Assembly (NCBI RefSeq): GCF_947495825.1
Contig: NZ_CANMAH010000003.1
Location: forward strand, 124,001-188,000
Reading direction: 5' to 3'
DNA: 64,000 nt
DNA from: an uncultured Psychrobacter sp.
Lineage (GTDB): Bacteria > Pseudomonadota > Gammaproteobacteria > Pseudomonadales > Moraxellaceae
The notes below the pieces were generated by a model, which saw nothing but the letters and a program-made list of their open reading frames with translations, was not told the DNA's origin and made no database searches. Made by a program: the position numbers and the translations under genes. This document shows positions 20,591 through 29,780 of this stretch, piece by piece. How positions within the stretch are numbered: the first letter of the stretch is position 1; each line of letters opens with the position of its first letter.

Positions 20591-21973
20591 ATGTCTATCA
20601 ATCCAAGCCACGCCAATAATATCAATAAAGAATCTGCAGTCTGCGTCATCGTTGGTCATGGTGTCGAAGCCATTACCAGTGCTGTAGTGCTGGCAAGCTT
20701 AGGACAGACTGTACACTTATATGCAGACATAGAGATGCTAGAGCAGCAGTTGCAGCAATATAGCTTTGAGCGTCATTTGCAGGCGCTGTGGCAGATGTAT
20801 GATCAGCAAAAGCAGATCGTCAGTCAAGCGTTGCCAAGCAGTGCTGACAAGCTGTTGCAAATCTATGAAGCAACAGATGAAACGACAGGTCATCATGCTA
20901 GTCATCAGGGTAACGAGCAACACACAAAAGTGGCGCTTTATTGGCTGTTTTTGGACAGCATAAAGTCAGTATGGCCAGAGGAGAGCTGGATTACTGCCTT
21001 CAATCACAGTCATCAGCAGACCATATCTGTGATTATAAGTGGCATTGAGCAGTTAGGGCATATCTCAGCACTTAGCCAGCGCTTACAGCGAGCATGGGTA
21101 TACTATATACCCTTTGTATTCTTACAAGATGGTGATGCCTATAGCTCGATGTTGAATCCTTCCTTGTGGCTACTTGGCGAAAAGACAGCAGATAGCAACA
21201 GCCAGCATTTAAAGGTCTTACAGCCATTAATGCAACAAGCTCATGCCCGTCATTGTGCGGATGTCGCTACGATAGAGTTTGCCCGTAGCAGTATCATGAG
21301 TATGCTGGCGACGCGAGTAAGCTTTATGAATGAGATGTCGCGCCTTGCTGATAGTCACGATGTCGATATTCAGCAAGTCAGTCACATCATGGGATTAGAT
21401 GAGCGCGTTGGGAGTAGCTATTTGCAAGCAGGCTGGGGCTTTGGTGGTAATACGCTGCCGACTGAGCTCTTGCAACTAAATGAGTCGGGGCAGGCGAGTC
21501 GTGTGGATATGCCCCTTCTACAATCAGTGATCGATATCAATGAAGATCAAAAAGAGCTGATATTCCGTAAGTTCTGGCAATATTTCGATGGTTTTATTGA
21601 TAACAAGACCGTGATGATTTGGGGCGGTAGTTATAAGTCAGGCTCAGGGCGTACCGTAGGATCTGCTATCCATCCACTGTTAGCGCTGCTTTGGTCTTAT
21701 AATATTCAGACGCTGGTCTATAGCGAAAAAGCACAGACTGAGTTAGAGACACTATATGGCAAGCAGCCTTTATTAGTGTTGGTTGATGATCCTTATGCAA
21801 GACTTGATGATACCCAAGCCTTGTTTATCATGAGTTGGCCATTAGACAGTGACTTGGATGTGAATCAAATCAACCACACAGCGCAACCTATTTTTGATGC
21901 CCAAAACGCATTAACGTTTACGCAAATTGACAGTTTAATTGGCGGATATATGGGTATTGGTCGGGCTAAATAA
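20591..21973 (+). CDS. UDP-glucose 6-dehydrogenase-like protein lacking the catalytic cysteine
   Basis: The 460-residue protein aligns along the UDP-glucose/GDP-mannose dehydrogenase family: N-terminal Rossmann-like VIVGHGVEAITSAVVLASLG, the central helix ARSSIMSMLATRVSFMNEM, LQAGWGFGGNTLPTE, and a C-terminal Rossmann domain with VMIWGGSYKSGSGRT. The active-site loop, normally GFGGSCFPKD, reads GFGGNTLPTE, so the thiol nucleophile is replaced by Thr288 and the Lys-Asp pair by Thr-Glu. The usual Lys and Asn of the central helix (K-x-x-x-NAFLA) are also changed. The middle (about 70-190) is highly divergent and Gln/His-rich. It probably cannot oxidise UDP-glucose and may be structural, regulatory or decaying. 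AAGGATATAAG precedes the start. It follows pgi and converges with the mutase gene 7 bases away. Confidence 0.8.
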   Translation: MSINPSHANNINKESAVCVIVGHGVEAITSAVVLASLGQTVHLYADIEMLEQQLQQYSFERHLQALWQMYDQQKQIVSQALPSSADKLLQIYEATDETTGHHASHQGNEQHTKVALYWLFLDSIKSVWPEESWITAFNHSHQQTISVIISGIEQLGHISALSQRLQRAWVYYIPFVFLQDGDAYSSMLNPSLWLLGEKTADSNSQHLKVLQPLMQQAHARHCADVATIEFARSSIMSMLATRVSFMNEMSRLADSHDVDIQQVSHIMGLDERVGSSYLQAGWGFGGNTLPTELLQLNESGQASRVDMPLLQSVIDINEDQKELIFRKFWQYFDGFIDNKTVMIWGGSYKSGSGRTVGSAIHPLLALLWSYNIQTLVYSEKAQTELETLYGKQPLLVLVDDPYARLDDTQALFIMSWPLDSDLDVNQINHTAQPIFDAQNALTFTQIDSLIGGYMGIGRAK

Positions 21974-21980
21974 TACGCGT

Positions 21981-23468
21981 TTAAGCCAACACCGCGCCTT
22001 GTGCTTCAAGCCATTCCTGTATTTCTCTTACCTTATCGGCTAACAACGACTTATCACCACGGGTTTCGATATTAAGCCTGATCAGCGGTTCGGTGTTCGA
22101 TGCTCGTAGATTAAGTCGCCACTCCCCAAAGTTAAGACTTAGGCCATCAAGCATTGATTTAGTGGGATTTTGAGCGTCAAACTTGTCTTCGATAGCGCGA
22201 ATGATAGTTGGTGCATCATGAGTAGTCAGACGAAAGTTGAGCTCACCTGAGCTAGGATACGCTTGAATATAGCCTGTGACCAACTCTGATAGCGTCTTAC
22301 CAGTAGTGGATAATAGCTCAATGGTCAAAAGCCATGGAATCATACCGCTGTCGCAATAGAAAAAGTCACGAAAATAGTGATGGGCGGACATCTCGCCGCC
22401 ATAGATTGCGCCCGACTCGCGCATGACTTGCTTGATAAACGAGTGTCCAGACTTACTGATGACCGCCTTGCCATTATGTTCATTGATCACGGCTTCGGTG
22501 TTATATATGACCCGCGGATCGTAGACGATGGACTCATTTGGATATTTATTTAAAAAAGCCTGCGCCAGCATGCCAACGACGTAGCTACCATCGATGAATT
22601 CACCATTCTCATCGAATAAAAAACAGCGGTCAAAGTCGCCATCGAAGGCAATGCCGAGATCAGCTTTGTTTTCTAAGACAGCTTGCTGGGTAGCGACTCT
22701 ATTGGCTTCAATCATAGGATTGGGGATGCCGTTGGGGAAGCTACCATCGGGGGTATGATGCAGTTTAAGGACTTCAATCGGTGCGCCCGCTTGTGCAAGC
22801 TTCTCAATCAATAGATCAACGACAGGGCCTGCACTGCCGTTACCTGAGTTAATAACCAATTTAAGTGGTTTAAGCTTATCAGTATCGATAAAGTTGATAA
22901 CGTGATCAACATAGGCGCTTTTATCAGCCAATAATTGTAATTTTCCTGCCAAGTGATCAGTGGTGAATTGTCCCGATTCTGCTAAAGCTTGAATCTCTGC
23001 CAGACCCTCATCAGCGCTAATGGGTTTTGAGTGCTCCTTGACCAGTTTTAGTCCATTATAGTTAATAGGATTATGGCTTGCCGTGACTTCAATACCGCCT
23101 AATGCCTGATAGTGACTGGTGGCAAAATACACTTCTTCTGTTCCAGTCATGCCCAAATCGATGACATCGACACCTGCGTCGATGATGCCTTTAAGCGTCG
23201 CTTGTTTTAACTGCTCGCTTGAGTGGCGAATATCACTACCGATAACGATAGCAGGTTGTAAGTCTGTCATATCGTTATCTTGCTGAGCGGCTGCTGCGTG
23301 ATAACGCTGATATAAAATCTGTGCAAAAGCGCGTCCAATACGATAAGCGATTGCTTCGTCTAGGTTGACACCAAGCTCACCGCGAATATCATAAGCTTTA
23401 AATGAGCTGATAGTAATAGGGTCAAAATCGGTCGCTGGCTGGTAGCTCAGGGTCGCAGAAGTAGACAT
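21981..23468 (-). CDS. Phosphomannomutase/phosphoglucomutase
   Basis: An alpha-D-phosphohexomutase of 495 residues that interconverts hexose-6- and hexose-1-phosphates, feeding GalU and GDP-mannose synthesis. It shows the substrate-entry KAYDIRGELG, the phosphoserine loop TASHNPINYNGLK (phosphorylated S131), the metal-binding FDGDFDRCF, the sugar-specificity GGEMSAHHYF, and the phosphate-binding RASNTEPLIRLN. GEMS-A-HHYF is typical of the ManB/AlgC group with dual glucose/mannose specificity. It is equivalent to pgm at the end of Acinetobacter capsule loci. It is divergent from mazG and convergent with the UGD-like gene. Confidence 0.92.
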   Translation of the reverse strand: MSTSATLSYQPATDFDPITISSFKAYDIRGELGVNLDEAIAYRIGRAFAQILYQRYHAAAAQQDNDMTDLQPAIVIGSDIRHSSEQLKQATLKGIIDAGVDVIDLGMTGTEEVYFATSHYQALGGIEVTASHNPINYNGLKLVKEHSKPISADEGLAEIQALAESGQFTTDHLAGKLQLLADKSAYVDHVINFIDTDKLKPLKLVINSGNGSAGPVVDLLIEKLAQAGAPIEVLKLHHTPDGSFPNGIPNPMIEANRVATQQAVLENKADLGIAFDGDFDRCFLFDENGEFIDGSYVVGMLAQAFLNKYPNESIVYDPRVIYNTEAVINEHNGKAVISKSGHSFIKQVMRESGAIYGGEMSAHHYFRDFFYCDSGMIPWLLTIELLSTTGKTLSELVTGYIQAYPSSGELNFRLTTHDAPTIIRAIEDKFDAQNPTKSMLDGLSLNFGEWRLNLRASNTEPLIRLNIETRGDKSLLADKVREIQEWLEAQGAVLA

Positions 23469-23622
23469 AATGGTAGAATTCCTTACGCTAAAGCAGTAAT
23501 AAGTTCACAATAGATAGCACAATTATAAGCCAATCAGCGTTCAATGCTACACTAACGAAAAAATCGTTATGAAATTAACGTTATTCTATCCAATAACAAA
23601 TAAAAGTATAAGAGCATCCTTT

Positions 23623-24489
23623 ATGAGTACTGTAAAAAATAAAATATCAGCACCCAAACCTGTACAAGGCACTCCAAAAGCCAGTGGTCAACTTAATGAC
23701 TTGTTAGCACTGATGGCGCGGCTACGAGCGGACTGTCCGTGGGACAAAAAACAAGACAATCATAGCCTTATTCCTTATGCCATAGAAGAAGCTTATGAAC
23801 TGGGTGAAGCGGTACAAAGTGATGATGACGAAGATATCAAAGGTGAGCTTGGTGATGTGCTGCTACAAGTTGTCTTTCATTGCCAGATGTACGCTGAGCA
23901 AGGGCGTTTCGATGTAGGTGACGTCATTACTACCCTCCAAGAAAAACTGATTCGCCGTCATCCGCATGTGTTTGAAGCTGAATCCCTAACAGACGAAGCG
24001 GCGGTTAAAGCGCGCTGGGATGAGATTAAATTGGAGGAGCAGCAAGCGCGCGAGGCACGGGGCAAATTAAAGCGTCGTTTGGATAATATCAAAGCAGGAA
24101 GTGCTTTGATACAAGCGCAAGATGTACAAAAGCAGGCATCAAAATTAGGCTTTGATTGGGAGGGCGTAGTAGGCGCTTTTGAAAAACTTGAGGAAGAGAT
24201 TGACGAGTTAAAGGCTGAGCTAATAGAGAAGTCCAGCGTAGAAATTAAAGCCAATAATAGAGAGATTGAAAAAGAGCTGGGCGATTGTATGTTTGCGCTG
24301 GTCAACGTCGCACGCAAACTCAACCTTGATGCTGAGACAGCAACCCTGACCTGTGTACATAAATTTAAGTCGCGCTTTGGTTATATTGAAGAGCAGCTAG
24401 CAGCGGCTGGCAAGCGTGTCGAGGACAGTGATATAACAGAGATGGATGCCTTATGGGACGCGGCGAAACGACATGAAAGATCGTCATAA
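23623..24489 (+). CDS. mazG: Nucleoside triphosphate pyrophosphohydrolase
   Basis: Hydrolyses (d)NTPs to monophosphates. The 288-residue protein has two MazG-like segments with CPWDKKQDNHSLIPYAIEEA near residue 45-65 and EEEIDELKAE about 205. The acidic metal-binding EExxE/ExxD pattern is visible in both. I prefer the ATG at 23623 because the domain follows shortly after. An in-frame ATG at 23569 would add 18 residues with no family counterpart. The next gene begins inside its 3' end (17-base overlap), suggesting coupling. Confidence 0.9.
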   Translation: MSTVKNKISAPKPVQGTPKASGQLNDLLALMARLRADCPWDKKQDNHSLIPYAIEEAYELGEAVQSDDDEDIKGELGDVLLQVVFHCQMYAEQGRFDVGDVITTLQEKLIRRHPHVFEAESLTDEAAVKARWDEIKLEEQQAREARGKLKRRLDNIKAGSALIQAQDVQKQASKLGFDWEGVVGAFEKLEEEIDELKAELIEKSSVEIKANNREIEKELGDCMFALVNVARKLNLDAETATLTCVHKFKSRFGYIEEQLAAAGKRVEDSDITEMDALWDAAKRHERSS

Positions 24490-24847
24490 AGCCTCGTTCA
24501 TCAATTTAATAACGAACGCTGCGTTCGGCTTCGCTTTGCTTATTATGATGCCAAATAGTGGGAATGCGGCGCCTTGTTTTGATAATCCACAAAGTGCTTA
24601 TAAGTACCTTTTAGCGCAAGAGAATGCCAAAACACAAGCGCGCGATCAAACTACCGTCAATATCAATCGCGCTTCTGAGGGCGAGCTTGTCACCTTACAT
24701 GGTATCGGCAGTAATAAAGCCCAAGCGATTATTTTATATCGTGACATGTTTGGTGACTTTGAGGCAGTTGATGAGCTAGCAAGGGTAAAAGGGGTCGGCA
24801 AAAAAAACGTAGAAAAAAACAGAGGACGGCTAAGCGTGCAAGATTAA
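24473..24847 (+). CDS. Exported ComEA-like helix-hairpin-helix protein
   Basis: A 124-residue protein with an N-terminal signal peptide or membrane anchor (hydrophobic about 12-30, cleavage plausible after GNA/AAP). The C-terminal helix-hairpin-helix pair spans about residues 58-115: NINRASEGELVTLHGIGSNK, then VDELARVKGVGKKNVEK. This is the DNA-binding module of ComEA, which binds incoming DNA in the periplasm during natural transformation. Many ComEA-like proteins in this group are of unknown function. Start chosen at 24473, overlapping mazG. A role in DNA uptake is interesting beside the DpnI-type gene later in the window, but the two are 34 kb apart. Confidence 0.8.
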   Translation: MKDRHKASFINLITNAAFGFALLIMMPNSGNAAPCFDNPQSAYKYLLAQENAKTQARDQTTVNINRASEGELVTLHGIGSNKAQAIILYRDMFGDFEAVDELARVKGVGKKNVEKNRGRLSVQD

Positions 24848-25013
24848 TAGGGTTATTTGGCATTAATCAACCCCAGTATTGACAAAATAGCACGTAAGTA
24901 AATGTCATAACGCACCCAGCAACGGCAAAATTTGTTAAACTAGAGGGTACATCCGCCTGATAAACGCTGTGTTCGTCAGCGGTGGTTAAAGAATACCGGC
25001 GAGGAGTAGATGC

Positions 25014-27170
25014 ATGGCCGAGCGTGCCGCCAAGCAGTTAGAGCTAAATAAATCTGAATTACCCAATTCCATTACTGAAGTGATCGCGACATTGACCCGT
25101 GCTGGGTTCGATGCTTATATCGTCGGTGGCGGCGTGCGCGATACCTTGCTAGGTCTACGCCCAAAAGACTTTGATGCGGTCACTGATGCCAAACCGCACG
25201 AGATCAAAGACGTCTTTGGCAAGCGTTGCCGCATCATCGGTCGCCGCTTTCAGTTGGCGCATGTGTATTCAGGGCGCGAGTTGATTGAAGTGGCGACGTT
25301 CCGCGGGCCGCCGACGAGTAACGCTAATACCAATCAAGATGGTATGATCTTGCGTGACAATGTATGGGGCGATATCAAAAAAGATTTCTCTCGTCGTGAT
25401 TTCTCTATCAACGCGCTGTACTACCAGCCACTCAAAGGCGTAGTTCATGATTTTTGCGGGGCGCTTGAAGATATTGATAATAAAATCATTCGCCTATTAG
25501 GCCATGCTCCCGTTCGTATCGAAGAAGATCCAGTAAGATTGTTACGTGCCTTACGTTTTAAAGCCAAGTTGGGCTTTGAATTTGACAAAGAGCTCTCCGA
25601 GCAGTTTCATGATGATAATTGGGCGCTGCTTGACCAAATATCTCCGCATCGCCTTTATGATGAAACGCAGAAGATGTTTACTGGTGGCTACTTAGTACCA
25701 TTGTTGCCTCTATTGTTTGAGTCGGGCGCGATTGATAGCCTTATCATTTATCCTCCATCTGAACCAAGCGCCTTAGTCAAACAAGTTGCCATCAATACTG
25801 ATAAGCGCATTGCGGCAGGCAAAAGTATTAACCCAGCGTTTTTCTATGCAGCCCTACTGTGGGAAAATTATTTACATCAGTTAGAAAAAGCCAAAAAACG
25901 AAATATGCCTTTCGCTGAAGCACAGATGTATGCTGCTGGTAAAGTTATCGATCGTCAACGTATTAAGACGGCGATTCCAAAGTTCGCTGAACAGTTTATC
26001 CGTGACATTTGGATCTTGCAGCCAAAGCTTGCCGCCCCGCGTAGTAAGCAAATCGTACAGCTCTCTGAACATCCTCGTTTTCGCGCTGGTTTTGACTTTT
26101 TATTATTACGTGAGCAGTGCGGTGATGCTGAGCATCCGTTATCAGAGTCAACCAATGGTATGGGCGAGTGGTGGCAGACTTATCAGACCTTGTCTGAGCG
26201 TCAGCAGCAGCAAGCAATCGATGATTTTGATGAAAGTATTCGCCGCGGTGCTTATAAAAAAGGTCAACGTGGTCGCGGGCGCAATCGTCAAAAATCAGAG
26301 GCCGATACCGCTGATAAATCGCTGCCTCAAAAAAACGTACCGCACAGCAAGACTAATGGTAAAGCCAGCAGCAGTGCCGAAAACCGTAATAGTGATCAGA
26401 CAATGACAAATGATTCGTCAAACATTCCAGCACGTCGTCGCCGCGCTGCCAGTCAGACTACGGCTAAGCAATCTGATAGCCATAAAAGTAAGGCTGATGT
26501 TACGCAGCCAGTAAAACAAGCGACTGATGAGCTTGCGCAGTTACAAAAGCTATCTCTTGCTAGTAGCAATAAGCAAACGACGGATAAGCAGCAAAACGCC
26601 CAACCTGCGCCGTTGTTCGTCATCGAACACCAAAGCGTCGTGCCGCCATTGCAAAAGCAGCTATCAGGTAGCGATAAGCCTAAGACGGATGGTGATAAGG
26701 CTAAGCATCATCAACAGCCTGAGCAAAAAAAGACCATCACCAAAAACGCATCGGCTCATAAAGAAGTGCATCAGTCAGAGCACTCAGAAGACAAACCATC
26801 AGCTTCTACCCCTAAAGAAAAGGCCACTCAAACGATAGCAAGATCGCCCGCGTTAGTCAGTGTGAATAACGAGCCGATACCGCATAAGCGTCGCCGCCGT
26901 GAGCCCAGTGTTGCTATCAGCGCTAATAATGAGCCTGCATCAAAAACTGCCACTAAGTACGCCAAAAAAGCGCCGAAATCGGCAGAGCAGTTTAAGCGTG
27001 ATGTCGATACGAAAGCCAAAAAGACAGTAGCACGTACCGAATCTACTACAGAGAATAAGCCAGCAAAGACAACAAAGCCTAAACCCAATAAATACGCTCA
27101 AGTCGATAACGAGAAAGGCCCTGTACCATCGAAGCGCCGTCGTCGTCAGCCCAGTATTGATAATGTCTAA
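25014..27170 (+). CDS. pcnB: Poly(A) polymerase I with long basic C-terminal extension
   Basis: Adds 3' poly(A) tails that target RNAs for decay. The catalytic core (about residues 15-400) has the class II nucleotidyltransferase motif GGGVRDTLLGLRPKDFDAVTD with its metal-binding Asp-x-Asp, RRDFSINAL, and the RNA-binding EEDPVRLLRALRFKAKLG. The protein is 718 residues, against about 460 for the E. coli enzyme. The extra roughly 300 residues are low-complexity, rich in Lys, Arg, Gln, Ser and Thr. They contain three copies of a Pro-x-(K/R)RRRR-x-x-Ser motif near 474, 626 and 706. The tail is probably disordered and RNA-binding (inference). The start follows GAGGAG. folK overlaps its end. Confidence 0.93.
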   Translation: MAERAAKQLELNKSELPNSITEVIATLTRAGFDAYIVGGGVRDTLLGLRPKDFDAVTDAKPHEIKDVFGKRCRIIGRRFQLAHVYSGRELIEVATFRGPPTSNANTNQDGMILRDNVWGDIKKDFSRRDFSINALYYQPLKGVVHDFCGALEDIDNKIIRLLGHAPVRIEEDPVRLLRALRFKAKLGFEFDKELSEQFHDDNWALLDQISPHRLYDETQKMFTGGYLVPLLPLLFESGAIDSLIIYPPSEPSALVKQVAINTDKRIAAGKSINPAFFYAALLWENYLHQLEKAKKRNMPFAEAQMYAAGKVIDRQRIKTAIPKFAEQFIRDIWILQPKLAAPRSKQIVQLSEHPRFRAGFDFLLLREQCGDAEHPLSESTNGMGEWWQTYQTLSERQQQQAIDDFDESIRRGAYKKGQRGRGRNRQKSEADTADKSLPQKNVPHSKTNGKASSSAENRNSDQTMTNDSSNIPARRRRAASQTTAKQSDSHKSKADVTQPVKQATDELAQLQKLSLASSNKQTTDKQQNAQPAPLFVIEHQSVVPPLQKQLSGSDKPKTDGDKAKHHQQPEQKKTITKNASAHKEVHQSEHSEDKPSASTPKEKATQTIARSPALVSVNNEPIPHKRRRREPSVAISANNEPASKTATKYAKKAPKSAEQFKRDVDTKAKKTVARTESTTENKPAKTTKPKPNKYAQVDNEKGPVPSKRRRRQPSIDNV

Positions 27171-27693
27171 TATGAATAACGATAGGGGCAATGCCAAGTG
27201 GGTGACAGCCTATGTAGGCCTAGGTAGCAATCTGGCTAATGAATTAGGTTCACCTATAGAGCATTTGCAGCAAGCACTTGCAGCGCTGGGTGAGCATCAG
27301 CAAATATATGACGTTCGGGTTTCTTCGTTTTATGCCTCAGTGCCGATGGGACCGCAAGATCAGCCAGACTTTGTTAATGCGGTCGCTGGTTTTGAGACAA
27401 CGTTGTCACCTTTTGCGTTGCTTGCATTTTGCCAGCAGCTAGAAGAGCAAGCTAAGCGTGCACGCATAAGACGTTGGGGTGAACGTAGTCTGGATGTCGA
27501 TATTTTATTATATGGTGAAGCGCAAATTGCAGAGCCGCAACTAACCATACCGCATGCTGGACTGCCTGAGCGTAATTTTGTCTTAATACCGCTACAAGAG
27601 TTAGCGCCACAGCTTATCATTGCAGGCAAGCCTATAGATAGCTATGTGCCCAGCAGTGATTGGACAGGCCTAAAGAAGCTAGCAGCAGATTGA
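27163..27693 (+). CDS. folK: 6-hydroxymethyl-7,8-dihydropterin pyrophosphokinase
   Basis: Transfers pyrophosphate from ATP to 6-hydroxymethyl-dihydropterin in folate synthesis. The protein shows AYVGLGSNLANELG near the N-terminus, ASVPMGPQDQPDFVNAV, the family signature RWGERSLDVDILLYG with its metal-binding Asp residues, and PHAGLPERNFVLIPL. The start is uncertain: ATGs at 27163 (overlapping the pcnB stop) and 27172 both work, and no clear ribosome-binding site separates them. The order pcnB-folK-panB-panC is common in gammaproteobacteria and suggests one operon. Confidence 0.93.
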   Translation: MSNMNNDRGNAKWVTAYVGLGSNLANELGSPIEHLQQALAALGEHQQIYDVRVSSFYASVPMGPQDQPDFVNAVAGFETTLSPFALLAFCQQLEEQAKRARIRRWGERSLDVDILLYGEAQIAEPQLTIPHAGLPERNFVLIPLQELAPQLIIAGKPIDSYVPSSDWTGLKKLAAD

Positions 27694-27783
27694 GTGTTTA
27701 TTAAAAGTAGTAGCACACTGATAGTCAGATAAATACATGGGTAGTCGGGTAATTAGATACATTGATAAGCAATTGAGGCTCAT

Positions 27784-28584
27784 ATGACGACATTATCTAC
27801 GTTAAATAAATTTAAAAAAGACGGTACTAAGTTCACGTGTCTGACGTGTTACGACTCGATGTTTGCACGCATGATGGATAAGGCGCAGATTGACACTATC
27901 TTAATAGGAGACAGTTTGGGTATGGTCGTCCAAGGCCACGACTCAACCCTACCAGTTACCGTCGACGATATGGTATATCATACTGCCAATGTCGCGCGAA
28001 GCAACGACAGCGCCCTAATATTGGCTGACTTGCCATTTATGAGCTATGTGACGCTACCAGATGCAGTCATCAATAGTCGCAGGCTCATGCAAGCGGGGGC
28101 ACATGTGATTAAGATTGAAGGCGGCCGTGAGCTCTGTGAGTTGGTTACCACCTTAGCGCAAGCAGGCACGCCAACTTGTGTGCATCTTGGTTTGACGCCG
28201 CAATCGGTCAATATTTTTGGTGGTTATAAAATCCAAGGCCGCGGTGATGCAGCCGCTGATAAACTGCTGTCTGATGCTAAAGCAGTCGTCGCTGCTGGTG
28301 CGGCGCTACTCGTACTAGAGTGTGTGCCCGCTGACCTTGCCAAAGCAGTTACACAAGCGGTTGCGGTGCCGGTGATCGGAATCGGTGCAGGTGCAGATAC
28401 GGACGGTCAAGTATTGGTTATGCATGACATGCTAGGTATGGTGCATGGCCGAGTTCCACGATTTGTCCATGACTTTTTGACCGATGAGCGCAATACGACA
28501 CATAGTATTGAAGGCGCTTTTGCGCTTTATCAGCAGTCAGTACGCGAAGGCAGTTTTCCAGCAGAGCAGCACCAGTTTAGTTAG
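27784..28584 (+). CDS. panB: 3-methyl-2-oxobutanoate hydroxymethyltransferase
   Basis: First committed step of pantothenate synthesis: transfers a hydroxymethyl group from methylene-tetrahydrofolate to 2-oxoisovalerate. The 266-residue length is typical. Motifs are LTCYDSMFARMMDKA, ILIGDSLGMVVQGHDSTLPV (Mg-binding Asp), AGAHVIKIEGG, HLGLTPQSVNIFGGYKIQGR and IGIGAGADTDGQVLVMHDMLG. It lies in the folK-panB-panC series. AATTGAGGCTCAT precedes the ATG. Confidence 0.96.
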   Translation: MTTLSTLNKFKKDGTKFTCLTCYDSMFARMMDKAQIDTILIGDSLGMVVQGHDSTLPVTVDDMVYHTANVARSNDSALILADLPFMSYVTLPDAVINSRRLMQAGAHVIKIEGGRELCELVTTLAQAGTPTCVHLGLTPQSVNIFGGYKIQGRGDAAADKLLSDAKAVVAAGAALLVLECVPADLAKAVTQAVAVPVIGIGAGADTDGQVLVMHDMLGMVHGRVPRFVHDFLTDERNTTHSIEGAFALYQQSVREGSFPAEQHQFS

Positions 28585-28635
28585 GGTGTATCCTAACCTT
28601 TTGCTTTTAACGCTTATAGAGAAGAATATCTAATA

Positions 28636-29514
28636 ATGCCAGTCATTCATCATATCTCAGCGATGCGTACCGCTTTACAGAGTTATCGTGGGCAACAGCG
28701 TATTGCTTTAGTGGCAACGATGGGCAATTTGCATGAAGGCCATCTTGAGCTAGTAACGCTTGCTAAGCAGCACGCGGATATCGTAATCGTGAGTATCTTT
28801 GTCAATCCTACTCAGTTTGGTGAAGGGGAGGATTTTGACAGTTATCCACGCACACTTGATAGCGATGTTGCAAAACTGACAACCGTCAATGCTGATTATG
28901 TCTTTGCGCCGAGTATCGATGAGATGTACCCTGTATTGCCGCCACCGACTACTGTTCTTGCTGGGTCTATTGCCAAGCAATTATGTGGTCAATCGCGTCC
29001 TGGACACTTCGATGGTGTTGGGACTGTGGTATCTAAACTGTTTAATATCATACAACCTGATCTGGCCGTATTCGGTCAAAAAGACTACCAGCAGTTAGCA
29101 ATTATTAAGCAGTTAGTACGCGACCTAAGTTATCAAATTGAAATCATAGGCGCGCCTATTGTCCGTGCTGATGATGGTTTAGCATTGTCCTCGCGCAATC
29201 AGTATCTAACTAACACTGAGCGTCAAATCGCACCGGTACTACATCAAGAGCTACAACGTCTGGCTCAGCAGCTAGCAACTGGTAAGCTAAGTCAGCAAAG
29301 GATAGAAGCCTCATTGGTAGAGACCCACCTACGTCTTACTGATGCTGGTTTTAGGGTTGATTATTTAGAGATAAAAACTGATCAGCTAGATTCGATAATC
29401 GATGCTAAAGATTTTGATATAGCGGACAAACGGCTTATTATTTTAGTTGCCGCTTGGTTGGGAAGAGCCCGTCTATTAGATAACGAGTTTTTCACTATCA
29501 ATGAGTCTTTTTAA
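28636..29514 (+). CDS. panC: Pantoate-beta-alanine ligase
   Basis: Final pantothenate step: ATP-dependent condensation of pantoate with beta-alanine. The 292-residue protein has VATMGNLHEGHLELV (the HxGH nucleotide-binding motif), SIFVNPTQFGEGEDFDSYPRT, the GHFDGVGTVVSKLFN signature, FGQKDYQQLAIIKQLV and ALSSRNQYL (KMSKS-like region). It follows panB after 51 bases. AGAGAAGAATATCTAAT lies before the start. Confidence 0.96.
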   Translation: MPVIHHISAMRTALQSYRGQQRIALVATMGNLHEGHLELVTLAKQHADIVIVSIFVNPTQFGEGEDFDSYPRTLDSDVAKLTTVNADYVFAPSIDEMYPVLPPPTTVLAGSIAKQLCGQSRPGHFDGVGTVVSKLFNIIQPDLAVFGQKDYQQLAIIKQLVRDLSYQIEIIGAPIVRADDGLALSSRNQYLTNTERQIAPVLHQELQRLAQQLATGKLSQQRIEASLVETHLRLTDAGFRVDYLEIKTDQLDSIIDAKDFDIADKRLIILVAAWLGRARLLDNEFFTINESF

Positions 29515-29589
29515 TGATGGATTCACAACGTGTGGTAATACTAAAAAGACAGAAAACGCTTAACATGCTCGTAGACAAAGTAGATGATG

Positions 29590-29700
29590 AAATATAGTCA
29601 ATTCACTATAAAAACGATACAGCGAGACTGATATAAATTTTTTGTAGCCTCTGTCAGCGTAGACACAGCGAGCAAGAAATATTTATACCAGTTGCGCATC
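29590..29700 (+). repeat. Dispersed intergenic repeat, copy A
   Basis: Contains a TATAGT-6-ACTATA inverted repeat (29593-29610). The following segment 29632-29691 has CCTCTGTC, ACACAGCGAGCAAG and ATTTATACCAG in order. The same series occurs in inverse orientation at 55863-55922. The spacing and order are conserved while the intervening bases differ, so this is a diverged interspersed repeat rather than a gene. Confidence 0.65.
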
Positions 29701-29780
29701 GCGTTACAACGTATTGATTTTATTTGGTATCGACTATACAACGTATGCGTCAGTGATTGAACAAACTAGGATGGTGGATC

